Positions 33,779-42,599 of a DNA stretch of 59,933 bases are shown here, piece after piece. Location: assembly GCA_949296355.1 (NCBI GenBank), contig CASFPS010000020.1:1-59933 (forward strand). Direction: 5' to 3'. Under the pieces are notes generated by a model. That model had not been told where the DNA came from. It worked only from the letters and a program-made list of their open reading frames with translations, and made no database searches. The position numbers and the translations under genes were made by a program. The DNA is from an uncultured bacterium (GTDB taxonomy: Bacteria; Cyanobacteriota; Vampirovibrionia; Gastranaerophilales; Gastranaerophilaceae). Each line of letters opens with the position of its first letter. Position 1 is the first letter of the stretch.

Positions 33779-33872
33779 GCCGCGAGCGTGTTATGCGTCA
33801 GCATAACAATAGCGAGCGAGAACCAGCAGGCTTTGCCTGCAACAGCCGTTCAGACAACGCTCGAAAGAGCGT
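33779..33872. repeat. Structured element of three hairpins
   Basis: Three perfect short hairpins in 83 bases: GTTATGC-gtca-GCATAAC (33790-33807), GCAGGC-ttt-GCCTGC (33826-33840), ACGCTC-gaaa-GAGCGT (33857-33872, GAAA tetraloop). The first is flanked by GCGAGCG direct repeats. G+C-rich against the A+T-rich surroundings. Could be a structured RNA or a mobile palindromic repeat. The stretch 33566-34004 has no other gene. Confidence 0.5.
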
Positions 33873-34004
33873 AGAAAACAATTGCGTGATTTCTCTTTCT
33901 TTTCGTCCTTTTGGGGTAAATTTATTTAGTCTGTAGGCACCACTACAAATTTGAAAGTTTCATAAAACTTTGTTTCGTAAATAAAGAGAAAGAAAAGGAC
34001 AATT

Positions 34005-34067
34005 ATGAAAAACTCTCAAGACTTGTTTTATTTATACATTTTTAAAATTTTAGTGTTAAAATGTTGA
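34005..34067 (+). CDS. Possible 20-residue leader peptide before dnaG
   Basis: An ATG at 34005 with AAAAGGAC just upstream opens 20 codons (MKNSQDLFYLYIFKILVLKC), hydrophobic in the middle. Its TGA ends one base before the dnaG ATG, so dnaG could be translated by coupling. Only the ribosome site and position support it. Confidence 0.3.
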   Translation: MKNSQDLFYLYIFKILVLKC

Positions 34068-34068
34068 T

Positions 34069-35949
34069 ATGGCAAATTCGTTTGAAGAAGTTATTTCTCA
34101 GATAAAAGACCGGCTGGATATAGTAGACGTTGTTTCACAATATGTGGTTTTGAAAAAGAGCGGAGCGAATTACTGGGGGTTGTGTCCGTTTCATAACGAC
34201 AAAAAACCTTCCATGTCAGTAAGCCCATCCCGCGGTATTTTTAAGTGCTTTTCCTGCGGGGAAGGCGGAGATGCCTTAAGTTTTCTTGTAAAAATCCAGA
34301 ATCGGGAGTATAAAGATGTTATACTTGAACTTGCCGAAAAATACGGAATCGAGCTTCCCAAAAAATATACGCCGTCGTCCGAGACTAAAGATTTAAAAAA
34401 AGATATGATAAAAGCTTGCACAAAAGCTGCAAAGTTTTATCATACACAATTAAGAAGTGCTGATGATGCAAATAAAGCAATGACTGCTCTTAGAGCGAGA
34501 AATGTCGATGACAGTGTAATAGACAGATTTACTTTGGGCTGGGCACCTAATAAGTATGATGTTTTGTATAAAGAATTGAAAAAAGAGTTTAAAGATGATG
34601 TTCTTGAAAAAGCGGGCTTAATTCTCAAATCCAATTCAGGCGGGTGGATTGACCGGTTCAGAAACAGAATAATTATTCCTATTCAAAATGAAAACGGAGA
34701 GTATGTCGCGTTTGGAGCACGCGCGGTTGATGAGGGGCAAAACCCTAAATATTTGAACTCTTCTGACTCTTTGATTTACAACAAAAGTAAAATCCTTTTC
34801 GGGCTTTATACCGCACAAGAAGCTATAAAAAACGAGGACGGAGTCCTTATTATGGAAGGGTATTTTGATGTAATCTCGGCTCAGGCACATGGCGTGGAAA
34901 ATGCTGTAGCTTCCTGCGGAACCGCTTTAACTGCAGAGCATGTTAAACTTCTTTCAAGGTATACAAAATCAAGAAGGATTTATCTCTCGTTTGATACGGA
35001 TAATGCAGGTATAAATGCCACAAAAAAAGGAAGTGCGGTTATAAAAGAAGCTCTGGCTGCTTTAGGTGATGTAAAACAGTTTGATGAAAGTCATATTTCA
35101 TCTGCCGCTGATAATAAATACGCCTGTGAAATCCGTGTAGTTTCACCTCCGCAGGGGAAAGACCCGGATGAATTTATAAGAACAACCGGAGGTGAGGCGT
35201 TCAAAGAATTTATTAAAAATGCCCCGCTTCTTATAGACTTTCTTCTAAATAATATTTTGAAAGAAAAAAATTCAGCAAAAACTCCTCAGGAAAAAGCGGT
35301 TCTTGTCGAACAGATAATAGAAATTTTAAAAGATGTTAATAATAAAATTATTCAATCTGAATATGTAAAGATGGTTTCATCGATTTTAAATGTTGATGAA
35401 AATGCCATGCTGAAAGAACTTCAGCGGCATGAAAATTTGAACCAATATATAGAGCGCCGGAACTTTAATAAAAAAGTTGTAACAAATTCTTCACAATTTG
35501 AAATAAAAGCGCAAAAAAATTTATTGAGCGTTTTTCTAGCAAGTGGCAATGTTCTAAGTTACCAACAGCTAAATGAACTATTACCCGAAAATATCATTCA
35601 AGATGAATCGTTAATAATTGTAAAAAATACAATTGACAAATTGTCGTGTACAATAAATAATGTTAAGGAATTGGTAAAAAGTTTGTATACAGAATTCATT
35701 GAGGATGATAATTTGACCCATATATTAACCGATATAGTCGAACTCTCGGAGTCATTTAACGGACTCGAACCGGATGAGTTTAAACGGGCTGTAGAGGAAA
35801 ATGTTGCAAGACTTAAAAGATGTTATCAGGAAAAAGAAGCCGAAATAATTCGCCGGCAGTACAAGCAGGTGAATGATAATGATATTGAAGCATTAAAGCT
35901 TCAAATGCAGCTTAGAGATAAGATAAAATTAAGGACTGGAGATAAATAA
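34069..35949 (+). CDS. dnaG: DNA primase
   Basis: A 626-residue primase: CHC2 zinc-binding domain ([10 protein letters not shown]...FKCFSCG at residues 40-65), catalytic TOPRIM core ([13 protein letters not shown] and [12 protein letters not shown]), and a C-terminal helicase-binding helical region. Makes RNA primers at replication forks. TAAAAT lies 6 bases before the ATG; alternatively the start is coupled to a short upstream frame. The stop overlaps the rpoD ATG by one base (TAATG): the classic dnaG-rpoD operon without rpsU. Confidence 0.96.
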   Translation: MANSFEEVISQIKDRLDIVDVVSQYVVLKKSGANYWGLCPFHNDKKPSMSVSPSRGIFKCFSCGEGGDALSFLVKIQNREYKDVILELAEKYGIELPKKYTPSSETKDLKKDMIKACTKAAKFYHTQLRSADDANKAMTALRARNVDDSVIDRFTLGWAPNKYDVLYKELKKEFKDDVLEKAGLILKSNSGGWIDRFRNRIIIPIQNENGEYVAFGARAVDEGQNPKYLNSSDSLIYNKSKILFGLYTAQEAIKNEDGVLIMEGYFDVISAQAHGVENAVASCGTALTAEHVKLLSRYTKSRRIYLSFDTDNAGINATKKGSAVIKEALAALGDVKQFDESHISSAADNKYACEIRVVSPPQGKDPDEFIRTTGGEAFKEFIKNAPLLIDFLLNNILKEKNSAKTPQEKAVLVEQIIEILKDVNNKIIQSEYVKMVSSILNVDENAMLKELQRHENLNQYIERRNFNKKVVTNSSQFEIKAQKNLLSVFLASGNVLSYQQLNELLPENIIQDESLIIVKNTIDKLSCTINNVKELVKSLYTEFIEDDNLTHILTDIVELSESFNGLEPDEFKRAVEENVARLKRCYQEKEAEIIRRQYKQVNDNDIEALKLQMQLRDKIKLRTGDK

Positions 35950-37043
35950 TGACCCAAAAAAGAAATTCACATTCATCAGTTGTAAGCGTAGAAGATGAAA
36001 ATCTTGATTTATTGGATTTTGATGCTGACAAAGAAGATGATGATACTGTAGATTACATTGAAACTGATTTAGGGACAGATAATATTGAAGATATTATAAC
36101 TTCATCCAAACTCGGCGAGATGAAAAGTGATGATTTTTATATGATGGATTCATCCGACTCTTCAAGAGATTCAGACTTAGATACAGATGTTCCAAAAGGT
36201 GTTGCGGTAGAAGATCCGGTAAGACTTTATTTAAGAGAAATCGGACGTATTAAATTATTATCAACAAGTGAAGAGATTGAACTTGCCAGAAAAATTATTC
36301 AGGGCGGAACTCCGGGCGCTATTGCAAAACGTAAGCTGGTTCAGGCAAATTTGAGACTTGTTGTAAGTATTGCAAAAAAATACGTCGGAAGAGGCATGCT
36401 ATTTTTAGACCTTATTCAGGAAGGCAATTTAGGTTTAATAAGAGCAGCAGAAAAATTTGACCACGAAAGAGGGTTTAAATTTTCGACTTATGCAACCTGG
36501 TGGATAAGACAGGCTATTACAAGAGCAATTGCAGATCAGGCAAGAACAATCCGTATTCCGGTTCACATGGTAGAAACTATTAATAAATTGAAGAAAGTTA
36601 CCCGCCGCTTGGCTCAGGAACTTTCAAGAAAACCGACCGAAGAAGAATTGGCTTCAGAAATGGGAGTTTCAATTTCTAAATTGAGAGAAATTGTTAAAAT
36701 TGCGCAGGAGCCTTTGTCATTAGAAACTCCAATCGGTAAAGAAGAAGATTCAAGACTTGGTGATTTTATTGAAGATAAAGAAGCAGATGCTCCGATTAAG
36801 ACTGTAGCTTCAGAACTCTTGAGAGAAGACCTGGCAGAAGTTCTTTGTACATTATCTCCGAGAGAAAGAGATGTTCTGAGACTAAGATTCGGTATGGACG
36901 ACGGACGCCAGAGAACACTTGAAGAAGTTGGACAATTGTTCGGCGTAACAAGAGAACGTATCAGACAAATTGAAGCAAAAGCGTTAAGAAAATTGCGTCA
37001 TCCAAACAGAAGCAAACGCTTAAGAGAATATGTAGAAAACTAA
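35949..37043 (+). CDS. rpoD: Primary sigma factor (sigma-70/SigA)
   Basis: A 364-residue housekeeping sigma factor: acidic N-terminus (1-85), region 1.2 [11 protein letters not shown], region 2 with [14 protein letters not shown], region 3, and region 4.2 helix-turn-helix [18 protein letters not shown]. It directs RNA polymerase to TTGACA/TATAAT-type promoters, as seen across the window. Short like cyanobacterial SigA, lacking the long non-conserved region of E. coli RpoD. GGAGATAAATA before the ATG. Confidence 0.96.
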   Translation: MTQKRNSHSSVVSVEDENLDLLDFDADKEDDDTVDYIETDLGTDNIEDIITSSKLGEMKSDDFYMMDSSDSSRDSDLDTDVPKGVAVEDPVRLYLREIGRIKLLSTSEEIELARKIIQGGTPGAIAKRKLVQANLRLVVSIAKKYVGRGMLFLDLIQEGNLGLIRAAEKFDHERGFKFSTYATWWIRQAITRAIADQARTIRIPVHMVETINKLKKVTRRLAQELSRKPTEEELASEMGVSISKLREIVKIAQEPLSLETPIGKEEDSRLGDFIEDKEADAPIKTVASELLREDLAEVLCTLSPRERDVLRLRFGMDDGRQRTLEEVGQLFGVTRERIRQIEAKALRKLRHPNRSKRLREYVEN

Positions 37044-37048
37044 ATTTT

Positions 37049-37079
37049 AAAAAGACCGGATTTACAATCCGGTCTTTTT
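37049..37079 (+). terminator. Terminator of dnaG-rpoD
   Basis: AAAGACCGGATT / AATCCGGTCTTT stem with a TAC loop and a T-run, directly after the rpoD stop. Confidence 0.9.
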
Positions 37080-37130
37080 CGTTAAATATTTATAAAATTT
37101 TTTCTACTAAATCTTTCAGCAGAGACTTTA

Positions 37131-37410
37131 TTGCTTCTAATGTCCGCATGTTCCCCTCGCCCAATAAACGCGCCTACCTCCCAAGTTGGGGAGGTCGCAG
37201 TTGTGCGAACGCCAGTGAGCTACAAATGCGGGTGGGGTTCTGTCAAAGCTATTCCCCATCCGAACCTGCTTGAGCCGCCAGGCAAAATTTACGGATGTGG
37301 GAGTGGGCTGAAAAACTATTATTCCATACAACACCCCCCCCTACCCCCTTCGGGTACTTCCTCCGCAAGGGGGGGGCAGATGTGGCGGCGTTCGATTAGC
37401 GCATATTCAT
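37131..37410. repeat. G+C-rich repeat-derived spacer
   Basis: This 280-base part of the 37080-37849 spacer is clearly richer in G+C than the genes around it and holds short inverted motifs (CCTCCCAAGTTGGGGAGG at 37176-37193; CCCTTCGGG; CCCCCC and GGGGGG runs). Open frames in it translate into low-complexity Pro/Ser/Gly sequence and look non-coding. Origin unknown. Confidence 0.5.
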
Positions 37411-37427
37411 CACCCTTTAAAATTCTC

Positions 37428-37557
37428 GTCATTGCGAGGGAATAGCCATTCAACCCGAAGCAATCCCGAACGCATTACACAATTAAAAATGGTAGGTTGG
37501 GTGAAACCCAACAATAACAATATGGATTGCCGCGTCGCTCCCGCTCCTCGCAATGAC
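37428..37557. repeat. 130-bp MITE-like element with 12-bp inverted ends
   Basis: GTCATTGCGAGG (37428-37439) and CCTCGCAATGAC (37546-37557) are perfect inverted ends. Inside lies the GGTTGGGTGAAACCCAAC palindrome (37494-37511) and GGATTGCC sequences. Similar GTCATTGCGAG ends occur in many bacterial genomes as short mobile repeats. Confidence 0.7.
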
Positions 37558-37727
37558 ACCCAGCTGGTAAGCTTACCTACTAAACCAAACATTTACCCCC
37601 CGCAATGACGCTCAAGCTGGTAGTTCTACTTCCCAGCCCAAACATTTACCCCCGCAATGACGCCAAACTGGTAGTTCTACCTACCAACCAAAATACATTT
37701 ACCCCCGACGGCGCTCAAACTAGATGT
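37551..37727. repeat. Tandem ~52-bp repeat, three units
   Basis: CAATGAC recurs at 37551, 37603 and 37655 with a 52-base period; each unit carries a CTGGTA-type segment and TTTACCCCC. This is the reverse-complement orientation of the 33578 array. Confidence 0.75.
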
Positions 37728-37849
37728 TTTCACTTGTCTCTTTGGAAGAGAGAGTATAAAACAGAATTTTTACAAAACATAACATTTTATTGGATTTTTA
37801 GAATGTTTAAAATATAATAACTTAGGTAAACCTATGAGGGAGTATAAAA

Positions 37850-38446
37850 ATGCCTAATAACGAAAGTGTTGGAAAGAAAATTGTAGAAGCTTTGAAAAAG
37901 CAAGCTGAAAGTATGGATATGCAAGATAATCAGGATATGAGTTTTGATTCTGTTCCTGTTAGTAACCCGATGAAGGAGGATATTTTTGCTTCTTCACCTT
38001 CTGATGATATTTTTGCAGAACCTGTTAAACCTAAAAAGAGTACAAATTTCTTTGATGATATAACAGAAGATAAAGATCCGTTTTTTGAAGAGGCAAAGCC
38101 GGTTCAGGCACCGATTTCCGAAACTATGAGCGAATCTTTTGAAATGCCTGCAAATATTACAGTTTTGAAAAAGCTTATTTCCCAGCTTCCGAGCGGTGTT
38201 TCAAGACACACGGGGGCGCAGATTATTAAGCAGACAATGGAGGCTCTTGGAATTTCAATGAAGAGTGTACTTCAAGATGCACAGCAGGTTCAGGAAAATC
38301 TGAAAGTTTCTGCAAGAGAATGTCAGGCATCTATTCAGGAATACAAAAAACAGATTCTGGCACTGGAAAAACAATCGCAAAGCTACCAGAAACAGTATTC
38401 AGCATTGAATGATTTGATAAGTCTGTTTATTCAAACAACAAAATAG
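37850..38446 (+). CDS. Unknown coiled-coil protein
   Basis: A 198-residue acidic protein. Residues 1-95 are disordered and Asp/Pro-rich; residues 100-190 form a helical, Gln-rich coiled coil after a segment ITVLKKLISQLPSGVSRHTGAQIIKQTMEALGI cut into helices. No signal peptide or membrane part. No family is recognised; a cytoskeletal or division-linked scaffold is possible. GAGGGAG precedes the ATG; its own terminator follows. Confidence 0.7.
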   Translation: MPNNESVGKKIVEALKKQAESMDMQDNQDMSFDSVPVSNPMKEDIFASSPSDDIFAEPVKPKKSTNFFDDITEDKDPFFEEAKPVQAPISETMSESFEMPANITVLKKLISQLPSGVSRHTGAQIIKQTMEALGISMKSVLQDAQQVQENLKVSARECQASIQEYKKQILALEKQSQSYQKQYSALNDLISLFIQTTK

Positions 38447-38460
38447 AAAATATTAAAATT

Positions 38461-38498
38461 AAAAGCCGGAGATTGATGTGTTGTCGTCTCCGGCTTTT
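38461..38498 (+). terminator. Terminator after the coiled-coil gene
   Basis: AAAAGCCGGAGA / TCTCCGGCTTTT stem with a 14-base loop, ending 20 bases before the mtnA start; the mtnA ribosome site (GGAGAG) lies just past it. Confidence 0.75.
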
Positions 38499-38517
38499 GT
38501 TAACCGGAGAGATTAAA

Positions 38518-39573
38518 ATGGAATTTAAGTCAAAAATAAAAACAATAGAGTGGGTTGATAATTATTCAAAGATGGTTGACCAGACGGTTATACCTTATGA
38601 ATATAAGTTTGTTAATATAACATCAGGCGATGAAATGTTTGCTGCTATCAGAAATATGATAGTAAGAGGCGCGCCGGCAATAGGAATTGCAGGGGCTCAC
38701 GGTGTAATTCTTTTTGCTCAGGAACTTGAAAAACAGGGGCTTACCCGGGACGAGTTTGTCAAAAAACTTATTGAAAAAGCTGAATATATGAAAACTTCCC
38801 GTCCTACTGCAGTCAATCTTATGTGGGCGTGCGAAAAACAAATTGAGGTTATAAGAAATTCAAAATCCGATATTTCAGGGATTATAGAGGAGTTAAAAGC
38901 AAACGGGATAAGACTTGAGGATGAGGATATTGAAATCAATAAGAAAATTGGTGATTATGGCGCAGAAGTTGTTCCAAAAGGCGCAACGATACTTACTCAC
39001 TGTAATGCCGGTGCTCTGGCAACTGTAGGTTACGGAACCGCTCTCGGGGTAGTGCGTTCGGCTTATGCAAAAGACAGCACGATTCAGGTTTTTGCGGACG
39101 AAACCCGTCCGCGCCAGCAGGGGGCAAGAATTACTACTTTTGAACTTGCTATGGACGGTATTCCTGTAACGCTTATTACTGACGGAATGTGTTCTTATTT
39201 TATGAAAAAAGGCATGATAGATATGGTTGTTGTTGGCGCGGACAGAATTGCAGCCAATGGTGATACTGCTAACAAAATCGGAACGTATACTGTAGCGATT
39301 GCCGCAAAATACCACAATATTCCGTTTTATATTGCTGCTCCGCTTTCTACTATTGATATTTCAATTAAATCTGGCGATGAAATTCCTATAGAAGAGCGTT
39401 CGCACGAGGAAGTTACTCATATCAACGGAAAACCAATCTGCCCTCTTAAAGGAGTAAATATCATAAATCCGGGATTTGACGTCACCCCGCACGAGTTAAT
39501 TACCGGTATAATTACTGAAAAAGGAATTTTAAGACCTGATTATGAAAAATCTATAAAACAAGTTTTTGTATAA
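38518..39573 (+). CDS. mtnA: S-methyl-5-thioribose-1-phosphate isomerase
   Basis: A 351-residue enzyme of methionine salvage or dead-end 5'-deoxynucleoside recycling (methylthioribose-1-P to methylthioribulose-1-P). Family marks: IVRGAPAIGIAGAHG near residue 45, LTHCNAGALATVGYGTALGVV with the catalytic Cys, and the catalytic Asp in VVVGADRIAANGDTANKIGTY. GGAGAG precedes the ATG; an upstream in-frame ATG at 38473 lies inside the terminator. No other salvage genes are adjacent. Confidence 0.95.
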   Translation: MEFKSKIKTIEWVDNYSKMVDQTVIPYEYKFVNITSGDEMFAAIRNMIVRGAPAIGIAGAHGVILFAQELEKQGLTRDEFVKKLIEKAEYMKTSRPTAVNLMWACEKQIEVIRNSKSDISGIIEELKANGIRLEDEDIEINKKIGDYGAEVVPKGATILTHCNAGALATVGYGTALGVVRSAYAKDSTIQVFADETRPRQQGARITTFELAMDGIPVTLITDGMCSYFMKKGMIDMVVVGADRIAANGDTANKIGTYTVAIAAKYHNIPFYIAAPLSTIDISIKSGDEIPIEERSHEEVTHINGKPICPLKGVNIINPGFDVTPHELITGIITEKGILRPDYEKSIKQVFV

Positions 39574-39606
39574 AAAAACTTCCGGTATTTTAACCGGAAG
39601 TTTTTC
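39573..39606. terminator. Bidirectional terminator between mtnA and the heptad-repeat gene
   Basis: AACTTCCGGT / ACCGGAAGTT stem with A- and T-runs on both sides; it serves both convergent genes. Confidence 0.85.
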
Positions 39607-39619
39607 TTATACAGAGGTT

Positions 39620-42391
39620 TTATTCTTCTTTTTTAGCATCAGCATCAGCTTTTTCAAATTCTCCGGTTTCAACGTTGTATTCATATTTTATTCCGTCTTT
39701 TTCAACAATGAATGGATAGTTTGTTAAGTCTGATTCTGAATATGTGAATCCTTCATTTTGCATTTTCAGCATTGCCTCAGCTCGAATTGCATCAGGATCA
39801 TCCCTGTTTATGGCTTTTCCGTCCGGAGTGAAGTCTGCATCCGTATCTTCTGCACTTTCTGCCTGCACAAAAGAATTAAATTCTTGAGCGACAGGATCCC
39901 AGATATAAAGATATGTGCCCATAGGAGTACTTTGAGTGTAAGCACCCGTCATATCAGTACTGCTTAAACCTTGTGCTGCAGCTGCTTCATCCGGAGAAAC
40001 AGGAGCTTCTTCAGTTTTTTCCGGAATTAATTCTTCTGCAAGATTATCAAGCTCTTTGTTCAGGTTAGCAATGATATCATCTTCATTCTGGTATTCTTTC
40101 AATTCGACTTTTAAGCCTTCAATGTCGCCTTCAAAAGGAGTACCATCTTCGTTAGTATAGACTTCATTGCCATCCTGATCTGTATTTTTATAGACACGAT
40201 TGCCGTCAGCATCTGTATAAGCTGCACCATTTTCATCTACTACAGGGAAGCCCATTACAGCACTTAAGTCCTCATCAGTACCTTCGTATGCCGTACCGTC
40301 TTGATATGCATAGCTGATATTGCCTTCTTCATCAACATTTTGGAATACATAGTTGCTGTCTGCATCCTTAAACATTAATCGACCTTCAGCATCACTCATT
40401 TGCTGTAAATCAGAAGGTTTTACTTCTGCCATTTCAGCACTGGTTTCGTTAGCTCCGCTGATTATATCTTTTACAGTAGAATCAAGATCATATACTGCCA
40501 GCTGTAATTTCTCAAGCTTTGTAAGTTCTTCGCCGTTTTCAGCTTTTTCTTTTAATGCTTCATATTCTTCAGCGCTGATTCGGTAATCTGAGCTTCCATC
40601 CCATTCAAATATAGCTTTTAAACCATCAAGCAGCATATCTCTGCGTGCCATTACCTGCTCATACACACGCATTTGAAATTCATTCATCTGCTCAACATAA
40701 TCATTATCATGGACCATACTGTTATTGCTATTATCGGATTGGTCAGTATTATTGTAAGAGCCCTCTATGTTATTAGAACCCGTCGTTGTGTTGTTTGAAT
40801 CCGTTGTAGTCGTTGTATTATTTGAATCAGTATAGTTATTGGTTACGTCGTTTGTTGTTGTATTACCGGAGTTATTGCCGTCTCCATTTGTATTTCCTGT
40901 TCCGTTTCCGGTGTTTCCGTCACCGGTTGTGTTATTATTGCCGGCATTTGCTAATTGTTCTTTTAATGCTTCAATCTCAGCTTTTAATGCTTCAACTTCA
41001 TCTGTATCTTCTGTTTCTTCCGGCGCAATACCTGTATTACCGACAATTAAACCTTTTAACTCTTCTATCTGAGCTTTTAAGTCGTCGATTTCATCACGTA
41101 ATTCCTGATTTTCTTCTTCTACAGGAGTTCTTAGAGCGTTAGCATTGTCAGCTGCTTCTTGAGACTTTTCAGCTGCTTTTTTTGCTTCTTCGGCATCAGC
41201 AAGTGCTTTTTCGGCATTAGCTTTTGCTTGTTCAGCCATATCTAAGGCAAATTGTGATTCTTCAACTTGTGCTGCTAATTCTTGAACTTTAGCGGAAGCT
41301 TCTTGAACTTCCTGAGCAAGTTTTTCGGCTTCTTCTGCAGCCTTGGCGGCTTTTTCAGCAGTGTCATTTGCTTTTTGAATAGCATCTTCTTTGTTCTTTT
41401 GTGCAGTTTCCATGTCTGCCTGAGCTTTTTCAAAAGCGGCATTTGCTTCTTCAAGCTTAGCCTGGGCCTCTTCAAGTTTAGCTTGTGCTTCTTCAAGAGC
41501 CGCTTTCTTCTCTTCAAGTATTGCTTGTTTTTCTTCAAGAATAGCCTGTTTAGCTTCCAGATCAGCCTGTTTAGCCTCTAAATCAGCCTGTTTAGCTTCT
41601 AAATTTGCTTGTTTTTCTTTAAGAACAGCCTGTTTTTCTGCTAATACAGCTTCTTTTTCTGCCAGTTTAGCTTGTGCTTCTTGAAGTTTAGCTTGTGCTT
41701 CTTCAAGAGCTTGTTTGGCTGTCGCGTATGCAGGGTTTGGTACAGATCTGGTTCCGGTCTTTTTATTTCCTTCGGAGTCTACATAAGTGTATGTTTCTGT
41801 TATAGTCTCGGGTGTATTGTTTAAAGTTGCTTGAGCAGCATCAACTTCTGCCTGCGCACTGTTAACTTCTCCTTGAGCAGCATCAACTTCTGCCTGCGCA
41901 GCGTCAACTTCTCCTTGTGCGGTATCAACTTCTCCTTGTGCGGTTGTAACCTCATTTTGCGCAGTCTCAACCTCTCCTTGAGCGGTTTCTACATCACTTT
42001 GAGCAGTGTCGACATCTGCCTGTGCAGTATCAACTTCTCCTTGCGCTGTATCAACTTCTCCTTGTGCGGTTTCGACTTCTGTTTCAGCTTCTGCTCTTGC
42101 CGTTTCAGCTTCAGCTTTTGCAGTTTCTGCTGCATCATAATCTGCTTGTGCCTGTGTTGCTGCGGCTTCGGCATTCAGTGCATCCTGGGCATAAGTTTGA
42201 GCTTCTGTTTTGATTTGATTCACCTGTGCTGTTAAGTCAGCAACTCTTTCTGTTGCTTCTAATACAGCCTGCTCATCTTCTGTAAGTTTTAACTCACCAT
42301 CAACAGCATCGTCTGTCTTAGCCTTTACTTCTTTTGACCAGTACTCAATCAAGCAGTCATAATTGGTATAATTGTTACCGTCTATCTTCAT
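39620..42391 (-). CDS. Giant heptad-repeat coiled-coil protein
   Basis: A 923-residue acidic protein. Residues 60-450 are a nearly unbroken coiled coil; AQGEVDT-type heptads (about 100-185) and LEAKQAD-type heptads (about 240-320) are repeated almost exactly, as 21-bp DNA repeats. An Asn/Thr/Gly-rich linker follows (about 475-555), then a globular part with repeated DxDGNxVYxN motifs (about 690-770), like short beta-hairpin repeats. There is no signal peptide, so it may be a cytoplasmic scaffold or leave by an unusual route. No family is recognised. The N-terminus MKIDGNNYTNYDCLIEYW is Asn-rich like other short-leader proteins here. Ribosome site GGAGAG. Confidence 0.75.
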   Translation of the reverse strand: MKIDGNNYTNYDCLIEYWSKEVKAKTDDAVDGELKLTEDEQAVLEATERVADLTAQVNQIKTEAQTYAQDALNAEAAATQAQADYDAAETAKAEAETARAEAETEVETAQGEVDTAQGEVDTAQADVDTAQSDVETAQGEVETAQNEVTTAQGEVDTAQGEVDAAQAEVDAAQGEVNSAQAEVDAAQATLNNTPETITETYTYVDSEGNKKTGTRSVPNPAYATAKQALEEAQAKLQEAQAKLAEKEAVLAEKQAVLKEKQANLEAKQADLEAKQADLEAKQAILEEKQAILEEKKAALEEAQAKLEEAQAKLEEANAAFEKAQADMETAQKNKEDAIQKANDTAEKAAKAAEEAEKLAQEVQEASAKVQELAAQVEESQFALDMAEQAKANAEKALADAEEAKKAAEKSQEAADNANALRTPVEEENQELRDEIDDLKAQIEELKGLIVGNTGIAPEETEDTDEVEALKAEIEALKEQLANAGNNNTTGDGNTGNGTGNTNGDGNNSGNTTTNDVTNNYTDSNNTTTTTDSNNTTTGSNNIEGSYNNTDQSDNSNNSMVHDNDYVEQMNEFQMRVYEQVMARRDMLLDGLKAIFEWDGSSDYRISAEEYEALKEKAENGEELTKLEKLQLAVYDLDSTVKDIISGANETSAEMAEVKPSDLQQMSDAEGRLMFKDADSNYVFQNVDEEGNISYAYQDGTAYEGTDEDLSAVMGFPVVDENGAAYTDADGNRVYKNTDQDGNEVYTNEDGTPFEGDIEGLKVELKEYQNEDDIIANLNKELDNLAEELIPEKTEEAPVSPDEAAAAQGLSSTDMTGAYTQSTPMGTYLYIWDPVAQEFNSFVQAESAEDTDADFTPDGKAINRDDPDAIRAEAMLKMQNEGFTYSESDLTNYPFIVEKDGIKYEYNVETGEFEKADADAKKEE
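41455..42085. repeat. In-frame 21-bp minisatellite inside the coiled-coil gene
   Basis: Two blocks of tandem 21-base units: 41870-42085 (encoding AQxEVxx heptads) and 41455-41700 (LEAKQAx / LEEAQAK heptads). Units differ by a few bases, so unit number could vary between strains by slippage without changing frame. Confidence 0.7.
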
Positions 42392-42520
42392 TAAGACTCT
42401 CCTTTCTATTCTGCCATTCTGCTATTCTGTACAAAAACAATATAAATTTTATAACGGCATTTTTAGTTAAAACTTTAATGAAAATAGGACAATTGTTACA
42501 AATTTTTACAATAAAAATTT

Positions 42521-42553
42521 CAAAACTCTGCCGAAATTCAGTGCAGAGTTTTG
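42521..42553 (-). terminator. Terminator of the ssb-kinase-pdxA operon
   Basis: On the minus strand CAAAACTCTGC pairs with GCAGAGTTTTG, followed by AAATTTTTATT. It lies 47 bases past the pdxA stop. Confidence 0.75.
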
Positions 42554-42599
42554 TTTTAAAGACTAATATTATTGTAAAGAAATATTAATAAATTTTACT

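Noticed and set aside
33890-34001. Inverted repeat CTCTTTCTTTTC / AAAGAGAAAGAAAAGG as a large hairpin
   Set aside because: On careful pairing these are mostly mirror-like purine/pyrimidine runs; only short complementarity (GTCCTTTT/AAAAGGAC) remains.
37131-37445. A 104-codon frame in the repeat cluster after rpoD
   Set aside because: Low-complexity Pro/Ser/Gly translation, no ribosome site, lies over inverted repeats and a G+C-rich island.
41282-42235. Long frames on the plus strand opposite the coiled-coil gene
   Set aside because: Antisense shadows of the heptad repeats: Leu/Phe/Ser/Cys-rich repetitive translations with no ribosome sites.
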